Source of the DNA: Hypericum androsaemum
Lineage: Eukaryota; Streptophyta; Magnoliopsida; Malpighiales; Hypericaceae
DNA: 64,000 nt
Reading direction: 5' to 3'
NCBI GenBank assembly: GCA_963995505.1
Contig: OZ023198.1
Span: 12,143,141 to 12,207,140, forward strand
The notes under the pieces were generated by a model that searched no databases, was not told where the DNA came from, and saw only the letters and a list, made by a program, of their open reading frames with translations. Shown piece by piece: positions 43,980 to 55,823 of this stretch (position 1 is the stretch's first letter; every line of letters begins with the position of its first letter). A program made the position numbers and the translations under genes.

Positions 43980-46891
43980 ATGCAGGAACAAGACAGTTTA
44001 ACCCATGTTCTTTTTTGTAGATGACACTTTGGTGTTTGGTAAAGCCACTCAACAGGAAGCTCATGCCCTTGGATGGATACTGAATACTTTTGCTATTTGC
44101 TGTCGTCAGCAGTTCAACTTTAATAAGTCCAGTATATGTTTCAGCAGATGGACTACAACACCGGTTAGAGAAGAGGTTCTCAACACCCTTGGCATGTCTG
44201 AAATGAGCCTTAATGGCAGGTACCCAGGTCTTCCATCTTTCTGGGGTAAATCAAAATGTCATGCACTCAATTTTGTGCTTGATCGTGTGGTTCAAAAGGC
44301 TCAATCTTGGAAACAGAAGCTACTTTCAAATGCGGGTGGAGAACTTTGTTCTGACTTCCATTCCTACGTATACAATGCTTTGTGTAAAGTTTCCTAAAAT
44401 TTTATGTACTAAACTGAACAGTATCCTTGCTAGATTTTAGTGGAAAGGTGATATTGAGCATAAGACTATCCACCGGATGTGATGGTCAAAACTTGCTAGA
44501 TCCAAATTTGTTGGTGGTTTGGGTTTTAAGGACATGAAAACCTTTAACGATGCACTGCTTGGAAAAGAAGCAAGCAGGATGCTAAATAACCCAAACTTGC
44601 TATGCTCAAAACTGCTCAAGGGTTTGTATTTCCCCAACACTGACCTCTTGCAGGCAAAGAAAGGAAGGAGAGGGTCATGGATGTGGCAGAGCTTACATCA
44701 GGGCAAGGAATTGATTATGCCTGAAGTCTTGTGGAAGCTTGGAGATGGAAAAAAGATCAACATCTGGCAGGAAAAATGGGTTCCTTTGCTAGATCAGGGA
44801 AGAATCACTACAGCTAAACCTATCCTCTCTAACAAAGATATTGTTAATCAGTTAGCTGTGGAAGATTCTGGTGTGTGGTGCTCTGATTTGTTTTTGTCTC
44901 TTTATGATGCGCAGGAAATTGCTGCAATCGAGAGTCTCAGGCACCCAAACATTCACATCCCTGATAGAATAGTGTGGAAGCCTGCAGTTGATGGCCACTA
45001 TTCTGTCAAAGTTGGCTGCCTGCACTTGAAGAGCCAAAATCCTACACTTTCAGCAACCTCCCCTGGTGGCATTTCAGATTCAAGTTTCTGGAGGATGATT
45101 TGGACTTTGAATATTCCACCAAAGATTATAAGTTTCATTTGGAGAGTTTCCACTAATTGTTTACCCACTGCTTTTACCATGAAAAGTAAAAATTTAGCCT
45201 CCGATGATGTTTGTTGTTTGTGCAATTTGGGTTCTCATACTATTTTGCATATCTTGACTCAATGTCTGCATGCTAGAATCACTTGGTTGATTTGTCAATT
45301 AGGTTACAGAGCTGATAGTCACCAGGTTCTTGACTTTAAAGAATGGCTGTCAAAAATCAGAGTTGAATTGTTGCAACCACATGCTTCTGATCTATGTGCA
45401 CTTATTGTTTTCGTATGCTGGCAGATTTGGAAGGCTCGTTGTGCGGCTATCTTTGAGGGAGTCCAGCCATATCCAGCGATAACTATACTTCTAGCCGCCA
45501 GGTACTGGCAAGAATGAGTTACATCGAGAAACACACGAACTGATAGGCTGCATCAGCTCTATCATTCCGAGGTTGGCATCCATCTCAGGAACAAGAGGTG
45601 ATAGTAAATTACGACGCTTCCTAGCATGTTGTAGATGAAAGTGCAGGACTTGCGATAATTGCTAGAAATTATCAAGGCCACATGGTACGTGGTCAGTGTG
45701 AAGCCACGAAAGCTACTTCAGCTTTGCAGGCTAAGATCAAAGCTATCATACTGTCTCTTCCACTCATTTCAGATGGCTTGGACAATGTGGGCGTGACCCT
45801 ATTGTTGGACTGCAAGACTGCAGTAGATTACATCAATGGCAAATCAACAACAATCGACTGGCGAGTGGAGCACGATGCAGTCGTGGCGAGATTCTCACTT
45901 GCCTATTTACACTCATGTAATCTTATGTTTACTCCAAGATTAGTAAATAAAGTTGCTAATTGGGTTATTTCTAGAGTTAGAACTAGACAATGTACACCCA
46001 ATTGGAGTACCCATCTTCCTCCGGAGCTTCAAGCTCTCTTGTATCAAGACTTTTCCTCGTGAGGCTCTTAATATTAATCAGTCCATTGGTTTCTGTTGGA
46101 GCGAAAAATTAATTTGCAGATTTGTTTGACTATGTCTCAGTAAAATAGTCATATCTTCCTACTCGTGTATCCGATTGGTACAATTCCAAAAGCTACAAAA
46201 ATATAAAATAAAGATCTAGAACTTTCTAGTTGGTGGCTTCTCCGAATTGGATGCAGAAGGAGGTCAGACTTGGGTTGAAAGTTTCGGGAGTAGGTTTTTT
46301 CTTATTAGGCCGCAGATCTACTGAACCTATTTTGGTAAAAAGGCCGTAACTTTTGGTTCAAGTATCAGATTGATACGATTCTAAAAGTCACAGAAAGAGA
46401 AGACAGAGATTTATAACTTTGTAGTTTATGACACTTCCAAATTCGGCACAGAAAGAGACAAAAATTGGGTCACAAGTTTCAGACATGTTGTATTTTCCTT
46501 ATTAGGCCGGAGCTATGTTAAGTTTTCCTGTTTGAAAACGGCCTAGGATTTTTGTATGGGGTTGGGGTGAGCTTGTTCTATATAAGGAGAGCTAGGTACA
46601 TGCATGGAGGACACCCACAAAACAACACATTAAACTTTTAGCTTCATAGTTTTTATCGTAGGTTTTATCTTATGTAGCTTAGTAGCTTTAATCTTTCATT
46701 TTTTCATGTTTTTCTCCTACCCCTATCAATAAAGATCTTTCCTCCCCACTCTCTTTCTTCTCCTCTCTCATCCCCTATTTAAACTTTTCTCCCTTTCGTT
46801 TCAATCACTCTTGGGACGACTACTCCAGACCCGTTCTAAAGATCGTTTCCGACGTTCGACCACAATTTATTTGCGACAGTTTCTATAAAAA
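43980..46891 (+). mobile_element. 5'-truncated LINE with 15-bp TSD, carrying a solo LTR
   Basis: AAACTCATAAATGGT occurs at 43965-43979 and 46892-46906, an exact target-site duplication. The insert starts in the RT active site (FVDDTLVFGKA, 44020), continues through the RT thumb (GGLGFKDMKTFNDALLGKEA), the zf-RVT segment (CCLCNLGSHTILHILTQC) and RNase H (LDCKTAVDYINGK, PRLVNKVANWVIS) to DFSS at 46062, and ends in an A-run. Frameshifts near 44340 and 45520 and stops near 44440 and 44480 inactivate it. Its 3' UTR is split by a solo LTR. It is older than the LINE at 23289 judging by its frame damage. Confidence 0.93.
46094..46878 (+). mobile_element. Solo LTR with 5-bp TSD
   Basis: A 785-bp sequence TGTTGGAGCG...TTTGCGACA is flanked by GTTTC at 46089-46093 and 46879-46883. 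Inside, CTATATAAGGAGAG near 46580 is a TATA box and CAATAAAGATC near 46726 a polyadenylation signal, giving the U3-R-U5 order of an LTR read on the plus strand. No internal region or second LTR follows, so unequal recombination has removed the rest. The orientation is taken from those signals. The superfamily cannot be told from the LTR alone. Confidence 0.93.
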
Positions 46892-46915
46892 AAACTCATA
46901 AATGGTCGAAAATTC

Positions 46916-47722
46916 TTACCTAAAAAAAACTAGAAGGTGTGTTCACTAAGTGTTTATCTTTTTCAGAATTAATTGTTCAATTGATCTCCTGATAATAATT
47001 GCGTGGAGCAGGAGAACATGCTGGAATTAAATATGTGAAAATGATATGTAGTAGTACGGACGCAAAAAAGAGTAATAATAATGTCCACGTTTTGCATCCA
47101 AAAATGGGAAATGTCCAATGTGAAATTAATTTTTTTTAAATTTAATCTGAAGCTGCGAATAGGCTTGCAGGAGAGGAATATAATTTATTTAGTAATTGTT
47201 CTAGCTTAAATATGATGACAGATTCATATTTAATTGAAAGAAATAGTTTTTTTTACCAAACAACTAATCGAGAAAAAAAAAAGACTTCATTGCCACTGAT
47301 GAATGGCTCAATAGTCGACGGAAAGTGGAATTTTTGAAAAATCCAGCAACCAAAGTTAAATTCCTAGCGTGCTAATGTAATCCTGAGAAAAACAAAAAAA
47401 AAAGTTAGATCAAGCAATGAGTTGTTCAATATTAATATTAATATTTAAATATTGTTAAATATTTATTGTAAATTTTTTATCACCATTGAAAAATTATTTG
47501 GGTCGAATTTAGATTAGTTAATTTAGATACCATATTCCTATAAGATTAGTGGAGAGAGTTTCTTAAAAACAAAATCTTTCTTTGTAAATATGAGTGACAT
47601 TCGGTAGGGCAAAACTCCATATAATAGAAACAAGATACTAAGTTTAGAGATAGGATTGAGATTCTACCATTGATCGTATGGTAAAGATACAGATCCAAAT
47701 CCAGTGCTGGAAGATTCTACCT
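46916..47722. other. AT-rich spacer
   Basis: Nothing recognised between the U6/LINE nest and the start of the segmental duplication near 47723. Confidence 0.35.
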
Positions 47723-48603
47723 ATATTTTGACGCTCAACATATTAAAATATTATACTTAACTTTAAGCTCAGAAGTTAATAATTATGTCTTTTCCTATTA
47801 CTATTACGGGTGTCCTATAAAGATTGTGATTTATAAAAATATTTATACGTTAATCTCGATAGATCCAAGTAGGATATATTAAAGTATGATTCATTTATGG
47901 GTAGAGTAATAGCATTGACCATACCAAGATTAAGATATTAATTTTAAAAGGTGACTCATATTCTATACTCAAAAGACCCTGGAGAAGGTTTAAAAAAATG
48001 TCGAACCGCAAATCACCTATTTAGGTGTGCTAGGTCTGGGGCCACTTTGCAAACCACTCAAAATTCAGTTGGACAAGGAGATTCGCAAGATTTTTTGACT
48101 CTGCTCAGTCTAATTAGATTTTGTTAGAAATTAACACAAAATATAAATAAAAAATTGTATCACAAGCTCGATTTTTCTAAATTAACACAAAATAAAGTAA
48201 ATCAACAAAAAAAAGTAGACTATAAATGAAATAAATTTGCCGAAATATGAATTATGAAATTTATATTTTGACTATTTAGTATATATATTATTTTAAAATA
48301 CTAAAAAAAATAAAAATTATGATCGTGTCCGACTAATAATCCAACTGGTCTGATTAGTAGACTCACAGGATGGGAAAAATCCCGGGTTAATATTCTGTTC
48401 ATTTTTTAACACCTTGCACTAGAATCTTAAGATAAAGACTAGTTCTGGATTATTTTTGCCATTCCTATCCCTACTTGTAAACCGGCCGACTTGAAATGAC
48501 AGATGGGCTTCAAGTTCGGTTCAGCCCAAAAGCTACTACCTCTGTTTTACCCTTCGTCCACCTAAAACCCTGAAACTGAGAAACGCTAAACCCCAAGAGA
48601 ACC

Positions 48604-50087
48604 ATGAAGCGAGCTCTCTCCAGGAACTTCACAATCTACACCAATCCTAAATCCAACCCATTAATTTCTTCAATCTCTGGATGGTTCAGTCCAGGAAAAC
48701 AACAACCAAGATGGTGGTTCTCATCCAAGTCCCAACCAAAAGACTCCCAATTGGATCACAAGCCAAGCAGCTCCAGCGAAGATAGTAATGGTAGTAGCGA
48801 TGAACACCACCAGCCAATAGGGAACCACGGTAAATGAAAAGGGTACCTTTAATTCCGACCCGGGAAGCGGTTTCCCGTGTCTGATTGCTGTTTTGGTTGT
48901 AAAGTTTGTTGCTTTATGTTTAGGGTTTTAGTAATGGCAGTGGTACTTTTTGATTTCATCCGTGGAAGCTGTTTCTGGGTTTGGTTGCTGATTTAGTTGC
49001 AACGTGTCTTGCTTGATTGTGTTTAGGGTTGTAGTAATGGCAGTGGTACTTCTGATTTCACCCATCGAAGCGGTTTCCCGGGTTTGGTTGCTGATTTGGT
49101 TGTAAAGTTTCTTGCTTGATTGTGTTTAGGGTTGTAGTAATGGCAGTGGTACTTTTGATTTCCCCCGTCGAAGCGGTTTCCCGGGTTTGGTTGCTGATTT
49201 AGTTGTAAAGTTTCCTGCTTGATTGTGTTTAGGGTTGTAGTAATGGTAGTGGTACTTTTGATTTCCCCCGTCGAAGCGGTTTCCTGGGTTTGGTTGCTGT
49301 TTTGGTTGTAAAGTTTCGTGCTTGATAGTGTTTAGGGTTGTAGTAATGGTAGTGGTACTTTTGATTTCACCCGTCGAAGTGGTTTCCCGGGTTTGATTGC
49401 TGTTTTGGTTGTAAAGTTTATTGCTTGATAGTGTTTAGGGTTGTAGTAATGGTAGTGATACTTTCGATTTCACCCTTCGAAGCGATTTCCCGGGTTGGTT
49501 GCTGATTTGGTTGTAAAGTTTCTTGCTTGATTGTTTTTAGAGTTGTAGTAATGGCGGTGGTACTTTTGATTTCACCCCTCAAAGCTGTTTCCCAGGTTTG
49601 GTTGTAAAGTTTCTTGCTTGATTTGCGTTTAGTTTTGTAGTAATGGCAGTGGTACTTTTGATTTCACCCCTCGAAGCGATTTCCCGCGTTCGGTTGTAAA
49701 ATTTCTTGCTTGATTTGTGTTTAGGGTTGTAGTTTGAGGTTTTTTTTCCTGGGCTCTGTGTGTTTTTGTTGTTGTTGAATTGGATATTGATGTGCCGGAT
49801 TTGCAGAGTTGAAGAGGCAGATAGAAAAGTTCTATGAAGGTGGTGATGAAGATGATTTACCTTCCATATTTGAGGCCATTTTGAGGAGGAAGTTGGCGGG
49901 GATCAACGGTGAAGAAGATGCCAAGTTGATGAAGGACCTCGACGTAGATCATCCGCTAGATCGTTCGGAGGAGGATGTAGAGCCCGATTCTGAGAGTGAC
50001 GAGGAAGAGGACGAGGAGGATGACGACTATGATAGTGGTTACGATGAGGATGTGGATTTAGGCAATGCCAAAGGTACCAGTGAATAG
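48604..50087 (+). CDS. Conserved small acidic protein, putative mitochondrial presequence (copy A)
   Basis: Two exons, 48604-48829 and 49807-50087, join at a split Gly/Glu codon boundary (G|gt...ag|AG) to 168 residues. The N-terminus MKRALSRNFTIYTNPKSNPL and the following WWFSSKS stretch are basic and hydroxylated without acids, as in mitochondrial presequences. Exon 2 has a conserved core LKRQIEKFYEGGDEDDLPSI then FEAILRRKLAG and DLDVDHPLDRSEE, and ends in an Asp/Glu/Ser-rich tail (about 125-168). I know similar cores (KFYEGGDEDDLPSIFEAILRRKLAG type) only from uncharacterised plant proteins and give no function. Its 168-residue paralogue at 62708 is nearly identical, so purifying selection is likely. 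The intron carries a minisatellite. Confidence 0.85.
48860..49735 (+). repeat. Intronic minisatellite, about 103-bp unit, 8 copies
   Basis: The phrase GGGTTGTAGTAATGGCAGTG, followed by a TACTTTTGATTTC word, recurs near 49028, 49129, 49232, 49336, 49438, 49541 and 49634, with a divergent first copy near 48925. Each unit also holds GAAGCGGTTTCCCGGGTTTG and TTGTAAAGTTTCTTGCTTGA. Copy B of the gene has about three units. The array lies wholly inside the intron. Confidence 0.9.
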
Positions 50088-50250
50088 GCTGGTCAACCAA
50101 GGATGATAGAGATGTGCATAATGGAAATTGGGAGTTAGCAGTGTTCATTGATTGAGTTAGCAGTGTTCATTGATTCAATGGATGAGATGTTCCAACCCCC
50201 TGCTATGAATCTGCCTCTTTGAGAGCTTGTTGTTCAGCATTTGTCTCGAG

Positions 50251-50834
50251 GTACAAGGACTCATCAACTCCACCTTTAGTACTTGGCAAAAGGCTCGGAA
50301 GATTTCACATCGATTGTCTTCGACTGGATGTTGAGGATTGGGTGTCCCAGCCTCTGTACATTCAAAGGTATGGAATCAGAGTTAGGTTGATCTTTCCTCT
50401 ACGCTGCAGCAATGAACTTCAAAGACTGGTACAGAGTACAGACTCTTTTTTCCTTTCCCTGCATTGAGAAGTGCCTTACTAAACTCAATTCTCTTATTTC
50501 TTCAGAGCTACTGACGCTTCGGGTTCTGAAATGTTTGGTGCTTGGTAGTTGATCTCATCTCGAATCATGACGTTTGAACATTATTTGTCTCGAGAGTTTT
50601 GCCATCATGCTCCTACTCGATTTGAACCTAGATTAGTAGGCCCATGTCCGAATACTGAGATGTTTCAACCGAAAAAACTCGTATTCAACTCCCATTTGTA
50701 TTGTTCTTTGTCAATCTTGGAGTAGATTCGTGCATAAGAGTTGTAGATGGGCGAGAGCCTGGTACGAAACACCATGAGCACAGACACAAATACAAGAAAT
50801 CCTCTTCACCAATAGATCATTAATGGGGATTCAT
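50251..50834. other. Spacer between duplicated gene and peptide gene
   Basis: No gene. Some matches to 63750-63930 (AGAGCTTGTT, TCGAGGTAC, CTCATCAACTC, AGCAAAAGGCT words) show that the duplication extends to at least about 50300. The last 150 bp are the probable promoter and leader of the peptide gene. Confidence 0.4.
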
Positions 50835-51170
50835 ATGAAGTCGATTCTATTGCTTGTGTTACTCTCTTCTCTTAGGAGCTTGGAGTCCAGTGCCATTCAT
50901 CAAGGTTCGATTTTTTAGTAAGTCGTTTCAGTAAATTTCCGAATACGAGGAGGGTACTTGTAGCTTGACCATTGCCCATATTTATTTAAGAAGAGCTTTC
51001 ATTGGTGTTCAGAGTTGAAGGTGAGAAAGCTAGGCACTAAAAGTGATGCCAAGCCCACCACCTCCTCCGGCTATGAGCCAGAAGCAACACCAAGTGAAGC
51101 CGGAGCTGCCGCCTTCAACTTCGGCAAATCCAATCGGAGCAAAATAGCACTTAGTTCTTCAATAACTTGA
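50835..51170 (+). CDS. Candidate small secreted peptide precursor, 75 residues
   Basis: Exon 1 (50835-50904) encodes MKSILLLVLLSSLRSLESSA then IHQ, a clear signal peptide with a Leu-rich core and a small-residue cleavage site. A 108-bp GT-AG intron follows. Exon 2 (51013-51170) continues in frame from the split codon with ELKVRKLGTKSDAKPTTSSG, then YEPEATPSEAGAAAFNFGKS and NRSKIALSSSIT, stop TGA 51168. The 52-residue mature part has no cysteine and is rich in Ser, Thr, Lys, Pro and Ala, like precursors of plant post-translationally modified peptides. I do not recognise a CLE, PSY, RGF, CEP, IDA or PIP signature. CAATAAAAT at about 51207 could end the transcript. A chance combination of a hydrophobic ORF and splice sites remains possible. 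Confidence 0.55.
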
Positions 51171-52728
51171 AATACATAACAGTTTCTTGTTCTCGTTAAG
51201 TGTTATCAATAAAATCTTCTTATATTTATATAAAAAGAAGTATGTGCCTTCTTGCTTACCTATTTCAAATCTTACCCACAAAAAACATAATCATGACATT
51301 TATGTTAAATATTTAAGAAAAAAATTTTGCAAGGCCAAAATGACATTTAGCTTAACGACACAAGACCTGTATAAATTCATGGAGGGTCCACGAGCCTATG
51401 TAATCATGTGTAAGAATTTATCTTTAAAAAAAACTTTGAAATGTCTTACACTTCTACTCAGTTCGAACTTGAATTAGCATGTTTAATCAAATTAGGAGAC
51501 TTGATGAATGTATGTTATGAATCGTTTCCACCAAATTTTCGAATTGGAGATAGTTTGTGCATGATCACATTTTTAGTCGAATTATATTGTTTTGATATAT
51601 GTTAAAATGTTCGTATTAAATCCAAAATTTTAAAATAATGAGTAAATGAAATCTAATTCGTTTTATAAATAATCCATACCTATTCCATAAGCAATGTAAA
51701 ATATATACTAAAAAAAATTAATTACATATGGACCCCGGTAAGAACATCTTTGCAAGATTTTGTGATTCGTAGGACCGGAATTAACGCGCTTCAACAAGGC
51801 TCAGGTAAATTGTAATAACTAAAACGAATAAAGTCCAAATAAGCTCCTCTACTTGCTTAATAGGGTCACATAAGGCCATGTACTTGAAAATGGCTCATAT
51901 AAGTTCCTGTACTTTTCCAAATTGGTCACATAAGCTCTTGTACTTCTCTAAGTAGGTCAAATAACACCCTGAAAATAATTTTCTGGTCACCGGCGACACG
52001 TCATCAGCTGACGTGACGTCCTTGTCATATTAAAAATACCACGTCATCAAATATTTAACCCAATCGATCCATTACCCACTACCCATTACCCAAAAATTAG
52101 GTCCTACCCACTACCCATTACTCAATCGACCCCCAACTTTCTCAAAAAAAATCGAGGGACAAGAATAACCACGGTGACTATATGTTATTTTAATTATATT
52201 CAGAGCAGCATAGTTACAAGTAGATATAACATCGATATTATTCATGGGTAAAAATATTACATGTCCCTGATATTTGAAAAAATTGATGTTTGAACTCGAG
52301 AAAGGCAACGAGAGACAGTAAAGAGGCCGAAATGAGTGATGTCAATTAGGATTTGACATTTAGATTTGTTGTTTGAGATGTCGAGTACTCATAAATTATT
52401 TGTCATTGCACTGTGTGAGAAAAAATATATATTGGTTGTGTGATCTTACCACACGTGAGCCTTTTTATCATTGTCTCAAAATTTTTTGGTTTGGTCCGGT
52501 TCTCCATGGTTCTTTTAAAAAGTATCCGAATCAGATCCGATAACCATTTTTTAAACACACAAAGATCCGATTCGGACCAATTCTTTTTTATTCTGATTCT
52601 GGATTGATTTTTTTGGTTTGGTTCGGTCTAGTTCTGTTGTTCTTGGTTTTTTTACTCACCCAAAACAACTGTCAACAGTTGACCTCGTCTTTTGGATGAG
52701 GCAATTTCTCTCAAGGCATGGTAACGTT
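51171..52728. other. Gene-free region with a transposon-terminus-like segment
   Basis: At 51830-51970 an imperfect repeat of about 35 bp occurs four times (AAATAAGCTCCTCTACTTG, CATAAGGCCATGTACTTG, ATATAAGTTCCTGTACTTT, CATAAGCTCTTGTACTTC), then GCGACACGTCATCAGCTGAC. This is the design of a MULE-type terminal arm of another family, but the opposite end was not found. The rest holds nothing recognised. Confidence 0.35.
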
Positions 52729-53461
52729 TAGGGATGGCAATGGGTAGGGTCGGGTAGGGTATTGGTAGGACCCAACCCATACTCTACCCTCGACCCTACG
52801 AATTTTTTATTGTTAGACCCATACCCTACCCTCCAGGAGACTCAGGGTCTACAGGGTCTGCTGGGTCCGACCCTTTAACATTCTATCTTTTTGATAATTA
52901 CTTTACAAGATATTTTTATTATTTCAATATAATCAAAATTAAAAATTAAAAAAAATTAAAGTCTATGTAATAAAATGATAATATCAATTTAAAATTGAGA
53001 GTAAATTATAAACCAACTGATTCAATATAAAATGAAACACATACGACTAGTTCGTTAATCAAAAACTAAAACTTATAAGTGTTCTTGCATAATATAAAGT
53101 TTCAACTTCAAAATAATTTCTTTCTAAATTTTCAAGCTACTTCTGAAGAAGTCTACTCGACCATCTTCTTGCTCTTGGGTGTGCGCTTATTCTTTTTACG
53201 GCTATATTATAATTATCTTAGCAATATAATAAATATGGATCTAAATAGGATTTAACTAGAGTCTGACTAGGATGTGGTCTAATTAATGGGTCTATGGGCA
53301 GGGTCTGGGTCTGGGTCTGGGTTTATATGAACCCTATCCAGACCCAGACCCTAACTAAATAGATAGACCCAAACCCAAACCCTACCCAAGATCTATAGAC
53401 CCTAAGATCCATATGGTAGGGTAAGGGTCTGATCCACTGGGTCTAGGTCTTTTTGCCATCC
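52729..53461. mobile_element. hAT-like non-autonomous element, TAGGGATGGCAA ends
   Basis: The left end TAGGGATGGCAA (52729-52740) and the right end TTGCCATCC (53453-53461) are inverted, and subterminal GGGTCTGGGTCTGGGTC and CCAGACCCAGACCCT tracts mirror each other. Such TAGGGATGGCAA ends are common in plant hAT MITEs. Flanks share only ACGTT, not a clean 8-bp duplication, so the TSD has decayed or the edge is off by some bases. The AT-rich centre has no ORF. Confidence 0.65.
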
Positions 53462-55823
53462 ACGTTGCGTTGCAATATACATTTTTTTATTGGTAAATTT
53501 TACACTATAATAAATGCTAGGATTTAAATTATGTACCTTCAGATATTTACAATGCCTTGTGTTGTTGGGCTACAATTCCTTTGGTAATATAAGTTGATTT
53601 ATATCAAGAAAGAAATGAAAAATAAATCTTTTTTTTTCAAAAATCTAGAAGCGTTAAGATTAGGAGCTGTATAATTAATCAGTACCAGTCTTGCCTGACA
53701 TAAAAAAGAATCAAGAGTTGTTTCGATTAGAGGTCAAAGTCGGATACTATTAAATAGAGCAAATTACCCTCAGGTCTTTGTATTATAGTTTTATCAATCG
53801 CAGGTCCATGTGTTATGGAAATAGTGTGTGAGGACCCTGAGAGTAATTTGCCCTAGTATAAATATTACAATTTCACATCATAAGCTAAACCCTGGACTTC
53901 TTTGAATATTACGATTTTACATCAAGATTATAATTGACAGAGTTTGAACCTTGGATATCCTAGAATAGTGACAAATAGTTATCATTGTTTAACTAAAAAT
54001 CTTGAATTTTAAATATGATAATATAGTAGTGTTAAATTTTCAAAAGTTCCTCTAAACTATTCCAAGTAGGGAACCGAAGCATTATTAGCCCATGACTCAC
54101 TCCAACCCAAAAAGGGAAACCATAATTACAAAGTATCTTGGAAAACAAAATCTATATTATATCTTGGAAACTGAGAAATTTTTCTAGTTTAATTTCAAAT
54201 TTTATTTAAATCTATTTTATGAGAATGTCATAGAAAATAATGTGTTCCTTATGCGATTAGTTTTTGTTCAAAATTGAATTAATCATTTTAAAAGAAATTG
54301 ATAAAATATACATGCATAATACGTTTCGCTGAATAACATTTCATCAAAATACCGACTACTTAAACATAGTGATTTTATGAGAGCCACAACATACCAATTA
54401 AAAAGTTTGAAGAGATAAAATTCCATAAAATTTACGAGAGAAAGTGATTGCAAATTAATTAACGATCAAATTGGAGAATAGTGGAAATTGTCAAATTGGC
54501 ATGTGGGGTTTCTACACGTGTTAAAGGGGGCATATATCATATATGGACCATATAACATGAAACCGTCGACTGCTTATATAAAGTTGGAAGATAAGGTACT
54601 TGTGATGAGGGTTGCTTTTATATGTTTTTTTTACTTTTCAGGTTCTCCATGCTTCATGACAAGTTGCATTGTGGACAATATACCTCTTTAATTAAAGGTG
54701 GTGTGAAATTTGACGTTTCGGTGCAGCTAACTAGAGCCATGATACATTTAGATTAAGTAGGTTGATCTAGAGTTACAAATTTGGATTATTGAAAATGCAC
54801 AAGTGTAATTTATATTGAATTTTTTTTATTATCATTCAAAGTCTTATCTGACAAAAAAGTAGATTAGTCCGTTAATGAATATTCGGATATCATGTGGTTT
54901 AAAAAAACTAGGGCTATATAGACTTATTGCATTTGATTGTATATATAGTGTCTCAGCTTAGATTAATTGATAATGTACTTGGTATAGCTTAACTAAGATA
55001 TATCGAATTCGAATCGTTATGAATGCAACAATTTTAAATATTTGTTGTGAAAACTTTGTCACAATTCAAAAATTCTACTCAACTTGAATTTGAGATAGTC
55101 GGACCGATAAGTGTCTCGACACTAGGAGTTATAAAAAATTATAGGGTTTCAATTGCTCAAACTCACAACAATCTGCATTTTCCCTACCCCAGCCAACAAC
55201 GTCATTGATTTGATATCCAAACATCTACGGCTAATTTACATTTGAATCATGTTTGACTATAAATGAAATTTTTTACATGTTAAGAATAGAAACATGAATA
55301 TCAGTCAATTCATACGTCTTGTGCCATGCCATCTAGGAAAATGCCCTTGAACAGCTATATTGCTAAAATTTCAATATTTTTACAATTTATGTTAGACCTA
55401 AACGATTCACTTTCTCTCTACCAGTTTTATTGAAAGACTAATGTTCTAAATATTTTAAATGTCTATGCAAATTTTTTGAAATGATACCTTTATTTCCACG
55501 TCTTCCGTCTATTTTATCATTTACTCTGGTATCACATTTAAAAAAAAATAAATACAAGAATTATTTCAGAATTAGATCTCCAATTTTTTGATTGAAATAG
55601 AATTATCCATATACAATTGATCAACCAAAATGTGGTGGTCGACCTGGCCAACTTTACAGGTGCATTCACTTTGCTATAGTGGGTCACTATCTCCACGACC
55701 CATTGCCTGAGAAGTCAAACCATTTGTTGCGGTGGATCTTAATTACGTACTTATGTCAATGGTCGAGAGATCCTAAAACCCACATCGTTCAATGATTCTG
55801 ACTTTGTGCATAAACCTCATCTT
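53462..55823. other. Gene-free AT-rich region
   Basis: It includes a tiny MITE (53759-53851, listed separately). The remaining 2 kb show AT-rich intergenic DNA with no reading frame, RNA gene or repeat I can support. The 67-codon ORF at 54488 has no convincing context. Confidence 0.35.
53759..53851. mobile_element. Small 93-bp MITE
   Basis: The ends GCAAATTACCCTCAGG and, complemented, GCAAATTACTCTCAGGG are inverted repeats of 16 bp with one mismatch. TAG flanks the slightly extended ends on both sides (ATAG|AGC... and ...CCC|TAG), a possible 3-bp TSD as in PIF/Harbinger elements. The core has no coding potential. Confidence 0.6.

Larger units (their letters stand above)
43889..46915 (+). pseudogene. 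U6 snRNA pseudogene split by a LINE
   Basis: 43889-43979 aligns along its length with plant U6 snRNA: ATCTGATGAAATTG for ATCCGATAAAATTGG, AGAAGATTAGCATG exactly, GACCTTTGCAAAAAATGACA for GCCCCTGCGCAAGGATGACA, then CATAAATGGT for CGAGAAATGGT. The last U6 bases (CGAAAATTCT, 46907-46915) lie beyond the LINE. Most changes are C-to-T or G-to-A, as expected from methylated, unselected DNA. No upstream sequence element or TATA box of a plant U6 promoter is seen before 43889. It was dead or retroposed before the LINE arrived. Confidence 0.82.
47723..50250. repeat. Segmental duplication, copy A (partner 61108-63930)
   Basis: Beginning with TTTTGACGCTCAACATATTA the sequence matches 61108 onward: the AT-rich upstream region, the two-exon gene, its repetitive intron and the 3' flank (AGTGTTCATTGATTCAATGG). 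Copy A lacks the MULE found in copy B, so 47843-47870 is a paralogous empty site. Copy A also has a much longer intron through minisatellite expansion, and a 22-bp tandem duplication in its 3' flank near 50135-50170. Confidence 0.9.

Noticed and set aside
43889..46891. U6/LINE chimera by template switching
   Set aside because: The TSD lies at the end of the U6 sequence and U6 continues after the LINE tail, which fits insertion into a U6 copy, not a chimera.
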